From positions 1 to 7,228 of the forward strand of contig JAFQNU010000208.1 of NCBI GenBank assembly GCA_017420825.1: a DNA stretch of 7,228 bases, in the 5' to 3' direction. This stretch comes from Clostridia bacterium (GTDB lineage Bacteria > Bacillota > Clostridia > UBA1381). Below, piece by piece: positions 1-6,936 of this stretch. The notes below the pieces were generated by a model. The model ran no database searches. It was given only the letters and a program-made list of their open reading frames with translations, and had not been told where the DNA came from. Made by a program: the position numbers and the translations under genes. Within the stretch, counting starts at the first letter, position 1, and the number at the start of each line of letters is the position of its first letter.

Positions 1-22
1 TATAATGGTTTTAGAGAGATTT

Positions 23-65
23 AGAGTACATTAATTCTTTAACGGGGTTAGTGTGCTCTTTTTTT
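23..65 (+). terminator. Hairpin plus T-run before the first operon (terminator or attenuator)
   Basis: Bases 23-30 (AGAGTACA) pair with 52-59 (TGTGCTCT) in an 8-bp stem with one G-U pair. A smaller 5-bp hairpin (39-43 with 47-51) can form inside the loop. Seven T residues (59-65) follow at once, as in an intrinsic terminator. The T-run ends 13 bases before the ribosome binding site of the dehydrogenase gene. It may end an upstream gene that is out of view. It may instead attenuate this operon, since TATAAT at 1-6 could be a -10 box whose transcript would run through the hairpin. The -35 region is outside the window and I see no convincing antiterminator. Confidence 0.5.
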
Positions 66-78
66 CTGATAATTGTTT

Positions 79-83
79 GGAGG
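79..83 (+). promoter_or_regulatory. Ribosome binding site fixing the start of the Ldh-family gene
   Basis: GGAGG lies 8 bases before the ATG at 92. It favours that ATG over the in-frame GTG at 53, which would add 13 residues encoded partly by the terminator-like hairpin and its T-run. Confidence 0.85.
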
Positions 84-91
84 AATTAATA

Positions 92-1204
92 ATGACAAAA
101 ACAAACATAGTGGATTGGAACACAATCACAAATTTCGTAATTGATTCTTTTGTGGGTTACGGAATTCCAAGAGAGGATGCTTTAATTTGTGCAGATGTAT
201 TATTGGAATCTGACAAAAGAGGTATTGAATCCCATGGTGTAAATCGTTTTAAACCTGTATATCTTGACCGTATTAAAGCTGACATTCAGCAAGCGGTAAC
301 TAATTTTGAAATTATAAAGGAAACACCCACAACTGCAGTTATAGACGGACATCATGGTATGGGTCAGGTAATAGGATTTAAAGCTATGAATATGGCAATA
401 AAGAAAGCCAAGGAATATGGTATGGGTATGGTTGTTGTGCGTAATTCTTGTCACTATGGTATTGCAGGTTATTATTCATCTATGGCAACAAAAGCGGGAT
501 GTATTGGTATGACAGGTACAAATGCCCGCCCATCTGTTGCGCCCACACATGGTGTGGAGGGTATGTTTGGCACAAATCCATTTACCATAGGTGTTCCTAC
601 CGATGAAGTATTTGATTTTAATTTTGACTGTGCAACATCAATTACGCAGAATGGTAAAGTTGAATACTATGAAAGAATAGGGGAGGATGTTCACCCCGGA
701 ACTATCATAGGTCAGGGAGGCGAACCAATTGAGGGTGATGCCGGAAAAGCTCTTAAAATGATAAGAGGTGGAACAGCAGCGCTCACAACCCTTGGTGGTA
801 TCGGTGAAGCCCTCGGTGGCTATAAGGGTTATGGTTTTGCACTTGCTGTTGAGTTTTTCTCATCTATTTTGCAGGATGGTGCATATGGAAAAGACCTTGA
901 TGGAAAAGATGAAAATGGTAATATCCGTCCTTATCAGCTTGGTCATTGGTTTATTGCAATTGACACCGATCATTTTATGGGTGAAGATATTGCCCGCAAA
1001 AAAGCAGGCGACATCTGCCGCAGCATGCGTGCATCCCAAAAAGCACCGGATGCAGAACGCATATACACTGCAGGCGAAAAAGAATATGAAATTCGCCTTG
1101 CACGTAAAGAGGGTGTGCCAATAAACGAATCTGTTCAGAAAGAAATCATTCAGATACGTGATGAACTTGGTTTAACACAATATAAATTCCCCTGGGAGGA
1201 CTAA
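92..1204 (+). CDS. Ldh family (type 2 malate/L-lactate) NAD(P)-dependent dehydrogenase
   Basis: This is a 370-residue cytoplasmic oxidoreductase of the malate/L-lactate dehydrogenase type 2 family (Ldh_2), which also contains ureidoglycolate and sulfolactate dehydrogenases. Members reduce 2-oxoacids to 2-hydroxyacids with NAD(P)H, using a fold unrelated to classical LDH/MDH. Visible family motifs are ESHG with His48, SCHYGIAGYY at 119-128, FGTNP at 159-163, DCATS at 179-183 and GGYKGYG at 242-248. The C-terminus (RASQKAPDAERIYTAGEKE, from 313) and the overall length are typical. The ATG at 92 is chosen because GGAGG precedes it. The stop is one base before the malic enzyme start, and that gene's ribosome binding site (1195-1199) lies inside this one, so the two are probably translationally coupled. 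Next to malic enzyme, malate/oxaloacetate is the most likely substrate pair. That specificity is inferred from context and not read from the sequence, so lactate or another 2-hydroxyacid remains possible. Confidence 0.93.
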   Translation: MTKTNIVDWNTITNFVIDSFVGYGIPREDALICADVLLESDKRGIESHGVNRFKPVYLDRIKADIQQAVTNFEIIKETPTTAVIDGHHGMGQVIGFKAMNMAIKKAKEYGMGMVVVRNSCHYGIAGYYSSMATKAGCIGMTGTNARPSVAPTHGVEGMFGTNPFTIGVPTDEVFDFNFDCATSITQNGKVEYYERIGEDVHPGTIIGQGGEPIEGDAGKALKMIRGGTAALTTLGGIGEALGGYKGYGFALAVEFFSSILQDGAYGKDLDGKDENGNIRPYQLGHWFIAIDTDHFMGEDIARKKAGDICRSMRASQKAPDAERIYTAGEKEYEIRLARKEGVPINESVQKEIIQIRDELGLTQYKFPWED

Positions 1205-1205
1205 A

Positions 1206-2378
1206 ATGGATATCAGACAAGAATCATTAAAGAAACATTATGAATGGAATGGTAAAATAGAGGTTATTTCAAGAGCACCTATAAATTCCCGCGAAGACCT
1301 ATCTTTAGCATATACTCCCGGTGTTGCAGAGCCTTGTCTCGAGATTAATAAAGATATTAATAAATCGTATGACCTTACAAGACGCTCAAACCTTGTTGCA
1401 GTTGTTACAGATGGTACAGCAATACTTGGTCTTGGTGATATTGGCCCCGAAGCCGGCATGCCGGTTATGGAAGGTAAATGCGCTCTTTTTAAAGCTTTTG
1501 CCGATGTAGATGCATTTCCGCTTTGTATAAAATCAAAAGATGTAGATGAAATCGTCCGCACAATATATCTTCTTTCGGGAAGCTTTGGCGGTATCAACCT
1601 TGAGGATATTTCTGCTCCGCGATGCTTTGAAATTGAAAGAAAGCTCAAAGAAATATGCGATATCCCGATTTTTCACGATGACCAGCATGGAACAGCTATT
1701 GTTGTAGCTGCTGCACTTATTAATGCTCTCAAGCTTGTTAAAAAGGAAATCAGCAAAGTAAAGGTCGTAATAAACGGAGCAGGTTCAGCAGGAATTGCCA
1801 TTGGAAAGCATCTTATGAATATTGGCGTTAGAAACCTCACATTCTGTGACCGCTTCGGCGTTATCTGTGCGGGTGATGAAAACAATAATCCTGCACAGGA
1901 AGAGGTTGCAAAGGTAACAAACCTTGAACATATAAAAGGAACACTTGCAGATGCTCTTATGGGAACGGATGTATTTATCGGTGTTTCTGCTCCAAATATT
2001 GTAACTCCGGAAATGGTAAAATCAATGGCTGAAGACAGCATAATGTTCCCAATGGCAAATCCAACACCTGAAATTATGCCTGATGTTGCAAAGGCAGCTG
2101 GTGCAAGAGTTGTTGGCACAGGTCGTTCCGATTTTCCAAATCAGATTAATAATGTTCTTGCATTTCCCGGAATTTTCAGAGGTGCTCTCGATTGCAGAGC
2201 AACCTGCATAAATGAAGAAATGAAGGTTGCAACATCTTTTGCTCTTGCCTCCCTTATTCCCGACGATGAAATAACAGAAGAAAATATTATTGCTCCGGCG
2301 TTAGATAAAAGGGTTGCACAGGTTGTTGCAGAGGCTGTTATCAAAACTGCCAAAGAAACCGGTGTTGCAAGAATATAA
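1206..2378 (+). CDS. NAD(P)-dependent malic enzyme (decarboxylating malate dehydrogenase)
   Basis: This 390-residue protein catalyses the oxidative decarboxylation of malate to pyruvate and CO2 with a divalent metal and NAD(P)+. It has the length of the short bacterial malic enzymes and no extra phosphotransacetylase or ACT domain. The N-terminal malic domain shows SLAYTPGVAEP with the likely catalytic Tyr36, VVTDGTAILGLGDIGPEAG at 66-84, and VMEGK with the likely catalytic Lys91. Metal ligands are in NLEDI (Glu133, Asp134) and FHDDQHGT (Asp158/Asp159). The C-terminal Rossmann domain shows GAGSAG at 191-196, an Asp215 at the end of the second strand, MANPTPEI around 283-290 and GRSDFPNQINN at 306-316. 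All key positions are intact. Asp215 is compatible with NAD, but it does not settle the cofactor because NADP-using members can also carry it. The ribosome binding site GGAGG at 1195-1199 is 6 bases before the ATG. It is the middle gene of a three-gene operon. Confidence 0.97.
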   Translation: MDIRQESLKKHYEWNGKIEVISRAPINSREDLSLAYTPGVAEPCLEINKDINKSYDLTRRSNLVAVVTDGTAILGLGDIGPEAGMPVMEGKCALFKAFADVDAFPLCIKSKDVDEIVRTIYLLSGSFGGINLEDISAPRCFEIERKLKEICDIPIFHDDQHGTAIVVAAALINALKLVKKEISKVKVVINGAGSAGIAIGKHLMNIGVRNLTFCDRFGVICAGDENNNPAQEEVAKVTNLEHIKGTLADALMGTDVFIGVSAPNIVTPEMVKSMAEDSIMFPMANPTPEIMPDVAKAAGARVVGTGRSDFPNQINNVLAFPGIFRGALDCRATCINEEMKVATSFALASLIPDDEITEENIIAPALDKRVAQVVAEAVIKTAKETGVARI

Positions 2379-2387
2379 GGAGATAGT

Positions 2388-3182
2388 ATGAATGATTTAA
2401 AAAACAAAAAGCTTTTTCTTCTTGATATGGATGGAACAATATATCTTGACGATGACCTGTTTGATGGTACTCTTGATTTTTTGAATTATGTTAAAAAAAT
2501 TGGTGGTAGATATATCTTTCTTACAAACAATTCCTCAAAAGGAATTGACAAATATATAGAAAAGCTTGATAAGTTAGGTATCAAATCAACCACTGATGAT
2601 TTTTTAACTTCCACCGATGCAACCGTGCTATATCTAAAAAAGAAAAGATATAAAAAAATATACGCTTTTGGCACAAGCTCGTTTAAAGAACAACTAGAAA
2701 ACTCTGGCTTGCCTATAACTGACAAATTGGAAAATGACATTGACTGCCTTTGTATGGGTTTTGATACCGAACTGAGCTTTCAAAAGCTTGAAGACGCTTG
2801 CATACTTCTTGGCAAAGGTGTTGACTACATAGCCACAAATCCTGACTGGGTTTGCCCAACTTGGTATGGCTACGTGCCTGATTGCGGTTCTGTCAGCGAG
2901 ATGCTCTATAATGCAACCAAACGACGCCCTATATTTATTGGTAAACCTGAACCTACAATGGCTCTTCTTGCAATGGAGAAAACAGGTTTTAAAAAGCATG
3001 AAACAGCTCTTATAGGCGATAGACTCTATACTGATATTGCCTGCGGTGTAAATGCTGGAATATCAAGTATATTTGTTCTCTCGGGCGAAGGTACAATTGA
3101 AGATGTGGAAAAGAGTGAGATTAAACCCAAATATATATATAATGATATAAAAGAGTTATATTTGGACTTACATATAAAATAG
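2388..3182 (+). CDS. HAD-IIA family phosphatase (NagD / p-nitrophenylphosphatase-like)
   Basis: This 264-residue soluble phosphatase belongs to the haloacid dehalogenase superfamily, subfamily IIA. Motif I is DMDGT, with nucleophile Asp13 and acid/base Asp15. Motif II is FLTNNSS with Thr46. Motif III is IGKPEP with Lys186. Motif IV is IGDRLYTD with Mg-binding Asp211 and Asp216. The stretch of about 130 residues between motifs II and III is the C2-type cap that defines the IIA group and controls substrate choice. Length and order of motifs are normal. AAGGAG at 2377-2382 precedes the ATG by 5 bases and overlaps the malic enzyme stop codon, so it is the third gene of the operon. Family members act on small phosphorylated metabolites such as nucleotides, phosphoglycolate, 2-phospholactate and phospho-sugars. 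The substrate here cannot be deduced from the sequence. Confidence 0.93.
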   Translation: MNDLKNKKLFLLDMDGTIYLDDDLFDGTLDFLNYVKKIGGRYIFLTNNSSKGIDKYIEKLDKLGIKSTTDDFLTSTDATVLYLKKKRYKKIYAFGTSSFKEQLENSGLPITDKLENDIDCLCMGFDTELSFQKLEDACILLGKGVDYIATNPDWVCPTWYGYVPDCGSVSEMLYNATKRRPIFIGKPEPTMALLAMEKTGFKKHETALIGDRLYTDIACGVNAGISSIFVLSGEGTIEDVEKSEIKPKYIYNDIKELYLDLHIK

Positions 3183-3227
3183 TGGTACACTTTGTATAAA
3201 GGCATCTAAATTGTTCGGCTCTTCCAG

Positions 3228-3259
3228 AAAAAAAGCACTTCCCAGGAAGTGTTTTTTTT
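3228..3259 (+). terminator. Intrinsic terminator closing the malic enzyme operon
   Basis: CACTTC at 3236-3241 pairs with GAAGTG at 3246-3251 around a CCAG loop. Eight T residues follow (3252-3259) and seven A residues precede the stem (3228-3234), so it could work on both strands. It lies 46 bases after the phosphatase stop and separates this operon from the ABC exporter unit. Confidence 0.9.
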
Positions 3260-3275
3260 GTTAAATAAGTTCTAC

Positions 3276-3299
3276 AGATTTGTGAAATCTCTGTGAAAA
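3276..3299. promoter_or_regulatory. Possible operator: inverted and direct repeats upstream of the exporter promoter
   Basis: AGATTT (3276-3281) and AAATCT (3285-3290) form a perfect inverted repeat around GTG. Overlapping it, TGTGAAA occurs at 3281-3287 and again at 3292-3298, exactly 11 bp apart. On the other strand this reads TTTCACA GAGA TTTCACA. The elements end 4 bp before the -35 box, a position suited to an activator or repressor. No regulator gene is present in the window, so a role is inferred only. Confidence 0.35.
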
Positions 3300-3302
3300 T
3301 TA

Positions 3303-3331
3303 TTGACAAATTAATCCAATAGATTTATTAT
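3303..3331 (+). promoter_or_regulatory. Sigma-A-type promoter for the ABC exporter genes
   Basis: The -35 box TTGACA (3303-3308) is a perfect consensus. The -10 box TATTAT (3326-3331) differs from consensus at one base and sits at the ideal 17-bp spacing. Transcription would be expected to start near 3338, leaving a leader of only about 25 bases before the ATG at 3364. Confidence 0.8.
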
Positions 3332-3340
3332 TATATTAGT

Positions 3341-3367
3341 ATGAATTTGGATGGAGATAGTTTATGA
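3341..3367 (+). other. Eight-codon upstream ORF overlapping the exporter start codon
   Basis: An ATG at 3341 opens a frame encoding MNLDGDSL. Its TGA stop (3365-3367) overlaps the exporter ATG at 3364 as ATGA. It has no ribosome binding site of its own, but it would lie only 2-4 bases from the predicted transcript 5' end, so it could only be read in a leaderless manner. It may be chance: such short frames arise easily. Confidence 0.18.
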
Positions 3368-5097
3368 AATTGCTTGGATTATTAAGAAAATATTGGTTTT
3401 TTTCACTTCTTGCACCACTATTTATGATTGGTGAGGTGTCAATGGATTTAATGCAACCAAAGCTCATGTCTCAAATAGTTGATGACGGAGTTCTTGGGAA
3501 TAATATGGCTGTGATAATCAGTACCGGTTTAAAAATGCTTGGATTTACCGCTTTGGGTGTGTTGAGTGGTGTTTTGTCTGGTGTTTTTACTAATCTTGCA
3601 TCGCAGAATTTTGGCAACGATTTAAGAAAAAAGGTATATGACAGAGTTATTCATTTATCTTTTGAACAAACCGATAAATTTACAACAGGCTCATTAATAA
3701 CAAGGCTTACAAATGATGTTACAGCCGTACAGGATTTTGTTTCGCAGGCATTGAGGGGCTTTGTGCGTTCAGGGTTTATGTTTGCAGGTGGTATTATAAT
3801 GCTTTTATCGCTTGATGCTGGCTTTGGGAAAATTACTGCATGCGTTTTACCATTGCAAATTTTAGTGATATTTACTTTCTTAAAAAAGGTTGCACCAATT
3901 TTTTCGAAGGTACAGGAAAAGCTTGATAAGGTGAACTCGGTAATGCTTGAGAACGTGACAGGTGCGAGAGTTATAAAAGCGTATGTGCGGGAGGAATATG
4001 AAAAGGATAGATTTTCTATTGCAAATGATGAACTCATGAACACAAATTTACGTGTTATGAAGCTTATGGCAAGCATTTCACCTTTGATGATGCTGTTGAT
4101 GAACATTGCAGTTGTGCTTATTATATATATAGGCGGATTTGAAGTTGCTGCAGCAAATATGCAGGTCGGAGAGATAATGGCGGCAATCAATTATGTAACA
4201 ATGATAATTCATTCACTTATGATGGTTAGTATGATGTTTCAGAGCATTACAAGAGCAAGGGCGTCAATGTCAAGAATAAACGAGGTACTTGATACCACTC
4301 CTGTTATCAGTGACGGAGAGGGTAATTCGGAGCGTGAAAGCGAATATATAATTGAGTTTAATAATGTAAGCTTTACATATCCAAATTACAGCGGAAGGCC
4401 TGTAATTGATAATTTTAATCTGAAAATCAGGAAGGGTGAATGGGTTGCAATTTTGGGTGCAACAGGCTCAGGAAAGACAAGCCTTATAAATCTGATACCG
4501 CGTTTCTATGATGTATGTGAGGGAAGTGTTTTGGTTGAGGGAGTAGATGTAAGGGAATATAAGCTGAACAAATTAAGAAATAAAATATGTACAGTTATGC
4601 AAAAAAGTGAGCTGTACACAGGAACAGTTGAGGAAAATATCCGTATGGGAAAACAGGGAGCAAGTCATGACGAGGTTGTTAAGGCGGCTAAAATTGCACA
4701 GGCTGATGATTTTATTAATTCCTTTGAAGACGGATATAATACAGTTATTTCTGAAAAAGGTTCGTCACTGTCGGGCGGACAAAAGCAAAGAGTATCAATT
4801 GCGAGAGCACTTTTAAAGAAACCTGAGGTACTTATATTTGATGACTCAACATCAGCACTTGATTTGGCAACCGAGTCAAGGCTACATAAGGCATTGAGTG
4901 AGGAATTAAGCGAGACAACAGTAATAATGATTGCGCAAAGAGTAGCAAGTGTAAAAAATGCAGACAGAATAGTTGTTATTGATGCAGGAGAGGTAAAGGC
5001 TTGCGGAACTCATGATGAGCTTTTGAAAAACAGTGATATTTATATTGACATATATAATTCTCAGATGCAGAGTATGGGGGAGGGAGCAAGCTTATGA
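3364..5097 (+). CDS. Heterodimeric ABC exporter, subunit with degenerate ATP site (TM287-like)
   Basis: This 577-residue half-transporter has an N-terminal membrane domain with about six helices (roughly 12-34, 56-76, 133-152, 156-176, 238-258, 272-292) and a C-terminal ATPase domain. ATPase motifs are A-loop Tyr339, Walker A GATGSGKT (365-372), Q-loop Gln413, signature LSGGQ (469-473), Walker B VLIFD (489-493) and D-loop SALD (497-500). The catalytic Glu after Walker B is Asp494, and the switch His is Gln525. The same changes are known in the degenerate-site subunits of heterodimeric exporters such as TM287 of Thermotoga. The N-terminus, with LAPLF, a QP pair and QIVDDG, resembles TM287 as I recall it. 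GGAG at 3353-3356 supports the start. The product would pair with the next gene's product in the cytoplasmic membrane. Such pumps usually export drugs or lipophilic compounds, but the substrate is not evident here. Confidence 0.96.
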   Translation: MKLLGLLRKYWFFSLLAPLFMIGEVSMDLMQPKLMSQIVDDGVLGNNMAVIISTGLKMLGFTALGVLSGVLSGVFTNLASQNFGNDLRKKVYDRVIHLSFEQTDKFTTGSLITRLTNDVTAVQDFVSQALRGFVRSGFMFAGGIIMLLSLDAGFGKITACVLPLQILVIFTFLKKVAPIFSKVQEKLDKVNSVMLENVTGARVIKAYVREEYEKDRFSIANDELMNTNLRVMKLMASISPLMMLLMNIAVVLIIYIGGFEVAAANMQVGEIMAAINYVTMIIHSLMMVSMMFQSITRARASMSRINEVLDTTPVISDGEGNSERESEYIIEFNNVSFTYPNYSGRPVIDNFNLKIRKGEWVAILGATGSGKTSLINLIPRFYDVCEGSVLVEGVDVREYKLNKLRNKICTVMQKSELYTGTVEENIRMGKQGASHDEVVKAAKIAQADDFINSFEDGYNTVISEKGSSLSGGQKQRVSIARALLKKPEVLIFDDSTSALDLATESRLHKALSEELSETTVIMIAQRVASVKNADRIVVIDAGEVKACGTHDELLKNSDIYIDIYNSQMQSMGEGASL

Positions 5098-6935
5098 GTG
5101 AAAAGAGAGAACAGAACAGACCTCCCATAAATATAATGGGCAGACCTCGTGGTGGACCTATGGGAGCAATGATGAACAGGGAAAAGCCTAAAAATGCAGG
5201 GCAAACTCTAAAAAGACTTGCTGCATACATAGCAATGGATAAAAATTTGTTTTTTGCGTTAATGTCAGTTATGATTTTAATAACAGTATTCAACCTTGCT
5301 ATTCCGTCTGTCCAGGGTTGGGCAATTGATAAGCTGACAGATGCAATAGGTGGGGTATTTGATGCAGAAGGGTTTGTAAGATTTTTGGTTTTATTGGCAA
5401 CTCTTCATATATTAAATGCTTTGACGAGTTACCTTCAAGGAATATTTTCAGCAAAGCTGTCTCAGAGAACTGTGCGTAATATGAGAAGTGACCTTTTCTC
5501 GAAGATAGTTTATTTACCAATAAAATATTTCGATACACATCGTCACGGTGATATAATGAGCAGAATGACGAACGATGTGCAAAACATTTCAAACACAGTA
5601 TCTCAATCAATCGGTTCACTTATTTCGGGAACTCTTACAGTTTTAGGAACGCTTGTTATAATGCTTTGTTATAGCCCGGCGCTCACAGCAGTGAGTATGA
5701 TAACAATTGTGCTTACACTTTTTGTTACAAGAAATCTTACTAAGTTCATGAGAAAAATGTTTGTAAAGCAACAAGAGCTTTTGGGCAGTCTTAATGCACA
5801 TTCCGAAGAGACTATAACAGGAAGTAAAACAATTGCGGCATATATTCTTGAAGAAGAACAAAAGCAAAAATTTGATGATATAAGCAACAGTTTAAAGAAT
5901 TGCTCAATAAAGGCTCAGATTTTGGGTGGTTCAATGGGGCCGTTAATGAACTTTATATCAAATTTCGGATATCTTCTGATTGCCGCAACAGGCGGTTTTA
6001 TGGCGTGGAAGAGTATGATAACCGTAGGAACAATACAGGCATTTTTAATCTATACAAAGCAGTTTTCACGACCAATAAATGAAATTGCAAATCAATTTGC
6101 CCAAATTCAGACAGCTATGGCAGGAGCAGAGAGAGTTTTTGCAGTTATGGACAGCGAAGAGGAAAGACAGGTTGATGAAGATAAGGGCATGAGGGCTGAA
6201 GGAAATATCAGCTTTAAGGACGTATGCTTTTCATATAAAAGCGGAGAGCCTGTGATAAGAAATTTCAGTCTTGACGTGAAGGCAGGACAAAAAATAGCCT
6301 TAGTTGGTGCAACAGGTTCAGGAAAAACAACTATTGTAAATCTTCTTACAAGGTTTTATGATATTGACAGCGGAGAAATTCTCATTGACGGAAAAAATAT
6401 TCTGGATATTCCGAAGGGTGAGCTTAGAGAAAATATCGCAATAGTTTTGCAGGATACAGTGCTGTTTCATGATAAAATAAGCGCTAATATAGCTTATGGA
6501 AAGCTTGATGCGAGTATGGAGGAAATAAGTAGTGCGGCAAAAATGTCAAATGCTGATGTATTCATAGAAAGATTCCCTGAAAAATATGATACAATGCTTT
6601 CTGAGGGCGGGCAGAATTTAAGTGAGGGACAAAGACAGCTTTTATCTATTGCAAGAGCAGTGTTAAAAAATCCTCAAATATTAATTCTTGATGAGGCAAC
6701 ATCAAATGTTGATACACGAACAGAGTTGAATATTCAAAAGGCAATGATAAGACTTATGGAAAACAGAACAAGTATTATAATTGCACACAGACTTTCAACT
6801 ATCCGGGACGCAGATGTTATAGTGGTTCTTGATAGGGGAGAGATTGCCGAAATAGGCTCTCATGAGGAGTTGTTAAACAAAAAGGGACGTTATTTTGCAC
6901 TGTACAGTACACAGTTTGCAGGCGGAGTGATTTAG
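5094..6935 (+). CDS. Heterodimeric ABC exporter, subunit with catalytic ATP-site residues (TM288-like)
   Basis: This 613-residue half-transporter is the partner of the preceding gene. Its ATG overlaps that gene's TGA (ATGA), with a GGGAG-rich ribosome binding site at 5076-5086, so coupled 1:1 synthesis is likely. About 40 mostly polar, Met/Gly/Pro/Arg-rich residues come first, followed by about six membrane helices between 50 and 325 and the ATPase domain. Motifs are A-loop Tyr381, Walker A GATGSGKT (405-412), Gln453, Walker B ILILD (529-533) with catalytic Glu534, D-loop SNVD (537-540) and switch His565. All catalytic residues are intact. The signature is LSEGQ (509-513), not LSGGQ. In the dimer this altered signature faces the degenerate Walker site of the first subunit, while this subunit's Walker site faces the canonical LSGGQ of the first. 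That is the expected arrangement for a one-site exporter. The substrate is unknown; multidrug-type efflux is the usual annotation. Confidence 0.96.
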   Translation: MSEKREQNRPPINIMGRPRGGPMGAMMNREKPKNAGQTLKRLAAYIAMDKNLFFALMSVMILITVFNLAIPSVQGWAIDKLTDAIGGVFDAEGFVRFLVLLATLHILNALTSYLQGIFSAKLSQRTVRNMRSDLFSKIVYLPIKYFDTHRHGDIMSRMTNDVQNISNTVSQSIGSLISGTLTVLGTLVIMLCYSPALTAVSMITIVLTLFVTRNLTKFMRKMFVKQQELLGSLNAHSEETITGSKTIAAYILEEEQKQKFDDISNSLKNCSIKAQILGGSMGPLMNFISNFGYLLIAATGGFMAWKSMITVGTIQAFLIYTKQFSRPINEIANQFAQIQTAMAGAERVFAVMDSEEERQVDEDKGMRAEGNISFKDVCFSYKSGEPVIRNFSLDVKAGQKIALVGATGSGKTTIVNLLTRFYDIDSGEILIDGKNILDIPKGELRENIAIVLQDTVLFHDKISANIAYGKLDASMEEISSAAKMSNADVFIERFPEKYDTMLSEGGQNLSEGQRQLLSIARAVLKNPQILILDEATSNVDTRTELNIQKAMIRLMENRTSIIIAHRLSTIRDADVIVVLDRGEIAEIGSHEELLNKKGRYFALYSTQFAGGVI

Positions 6936-6936
6936 A

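Noticed and set aside
53..91. GTG at 53 as the start of the Ldh-family protein, adding 13 residues
   Set aside because: It has no ribosome binding site, the extension would be encoded by a hairpin arm and T-run, and the ATG at 92 has GGAGG at ideal spacing.
3120..3150. AT-rich ATATATATAT tract suggesting a repeat or promoter
   Set aside because: It encodes the C-terminal residues of the phosphatase in frame. No -35 box at suitable spacing precedes it.
3651..4190. 179-codon open frame on the - strand inside the first exporter gene
   Set aside because: It lies wholly within a gene with all ABC motifs intact, shows no recognisable domain, and is a shadow frame. The other long antisense frames inside genes were rejected for the same reason.
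4850..4950. Loss of catalytic Glu and switch His in the first exporter subunit read as a broken pseudogene
   Set aside because: The frame is intact, and the changes match the known degenerate-site subunit of heterodimeric exporters and are complemented by the second subunit.
6901..6911. Palindrome TGTAC A GTACA near the end of the second exporter gene
   Set aside because: It lies in coding sequence for conserved-looking C-terminal residues, is short, and has no partner copy or promoter. Chance is sufficient.
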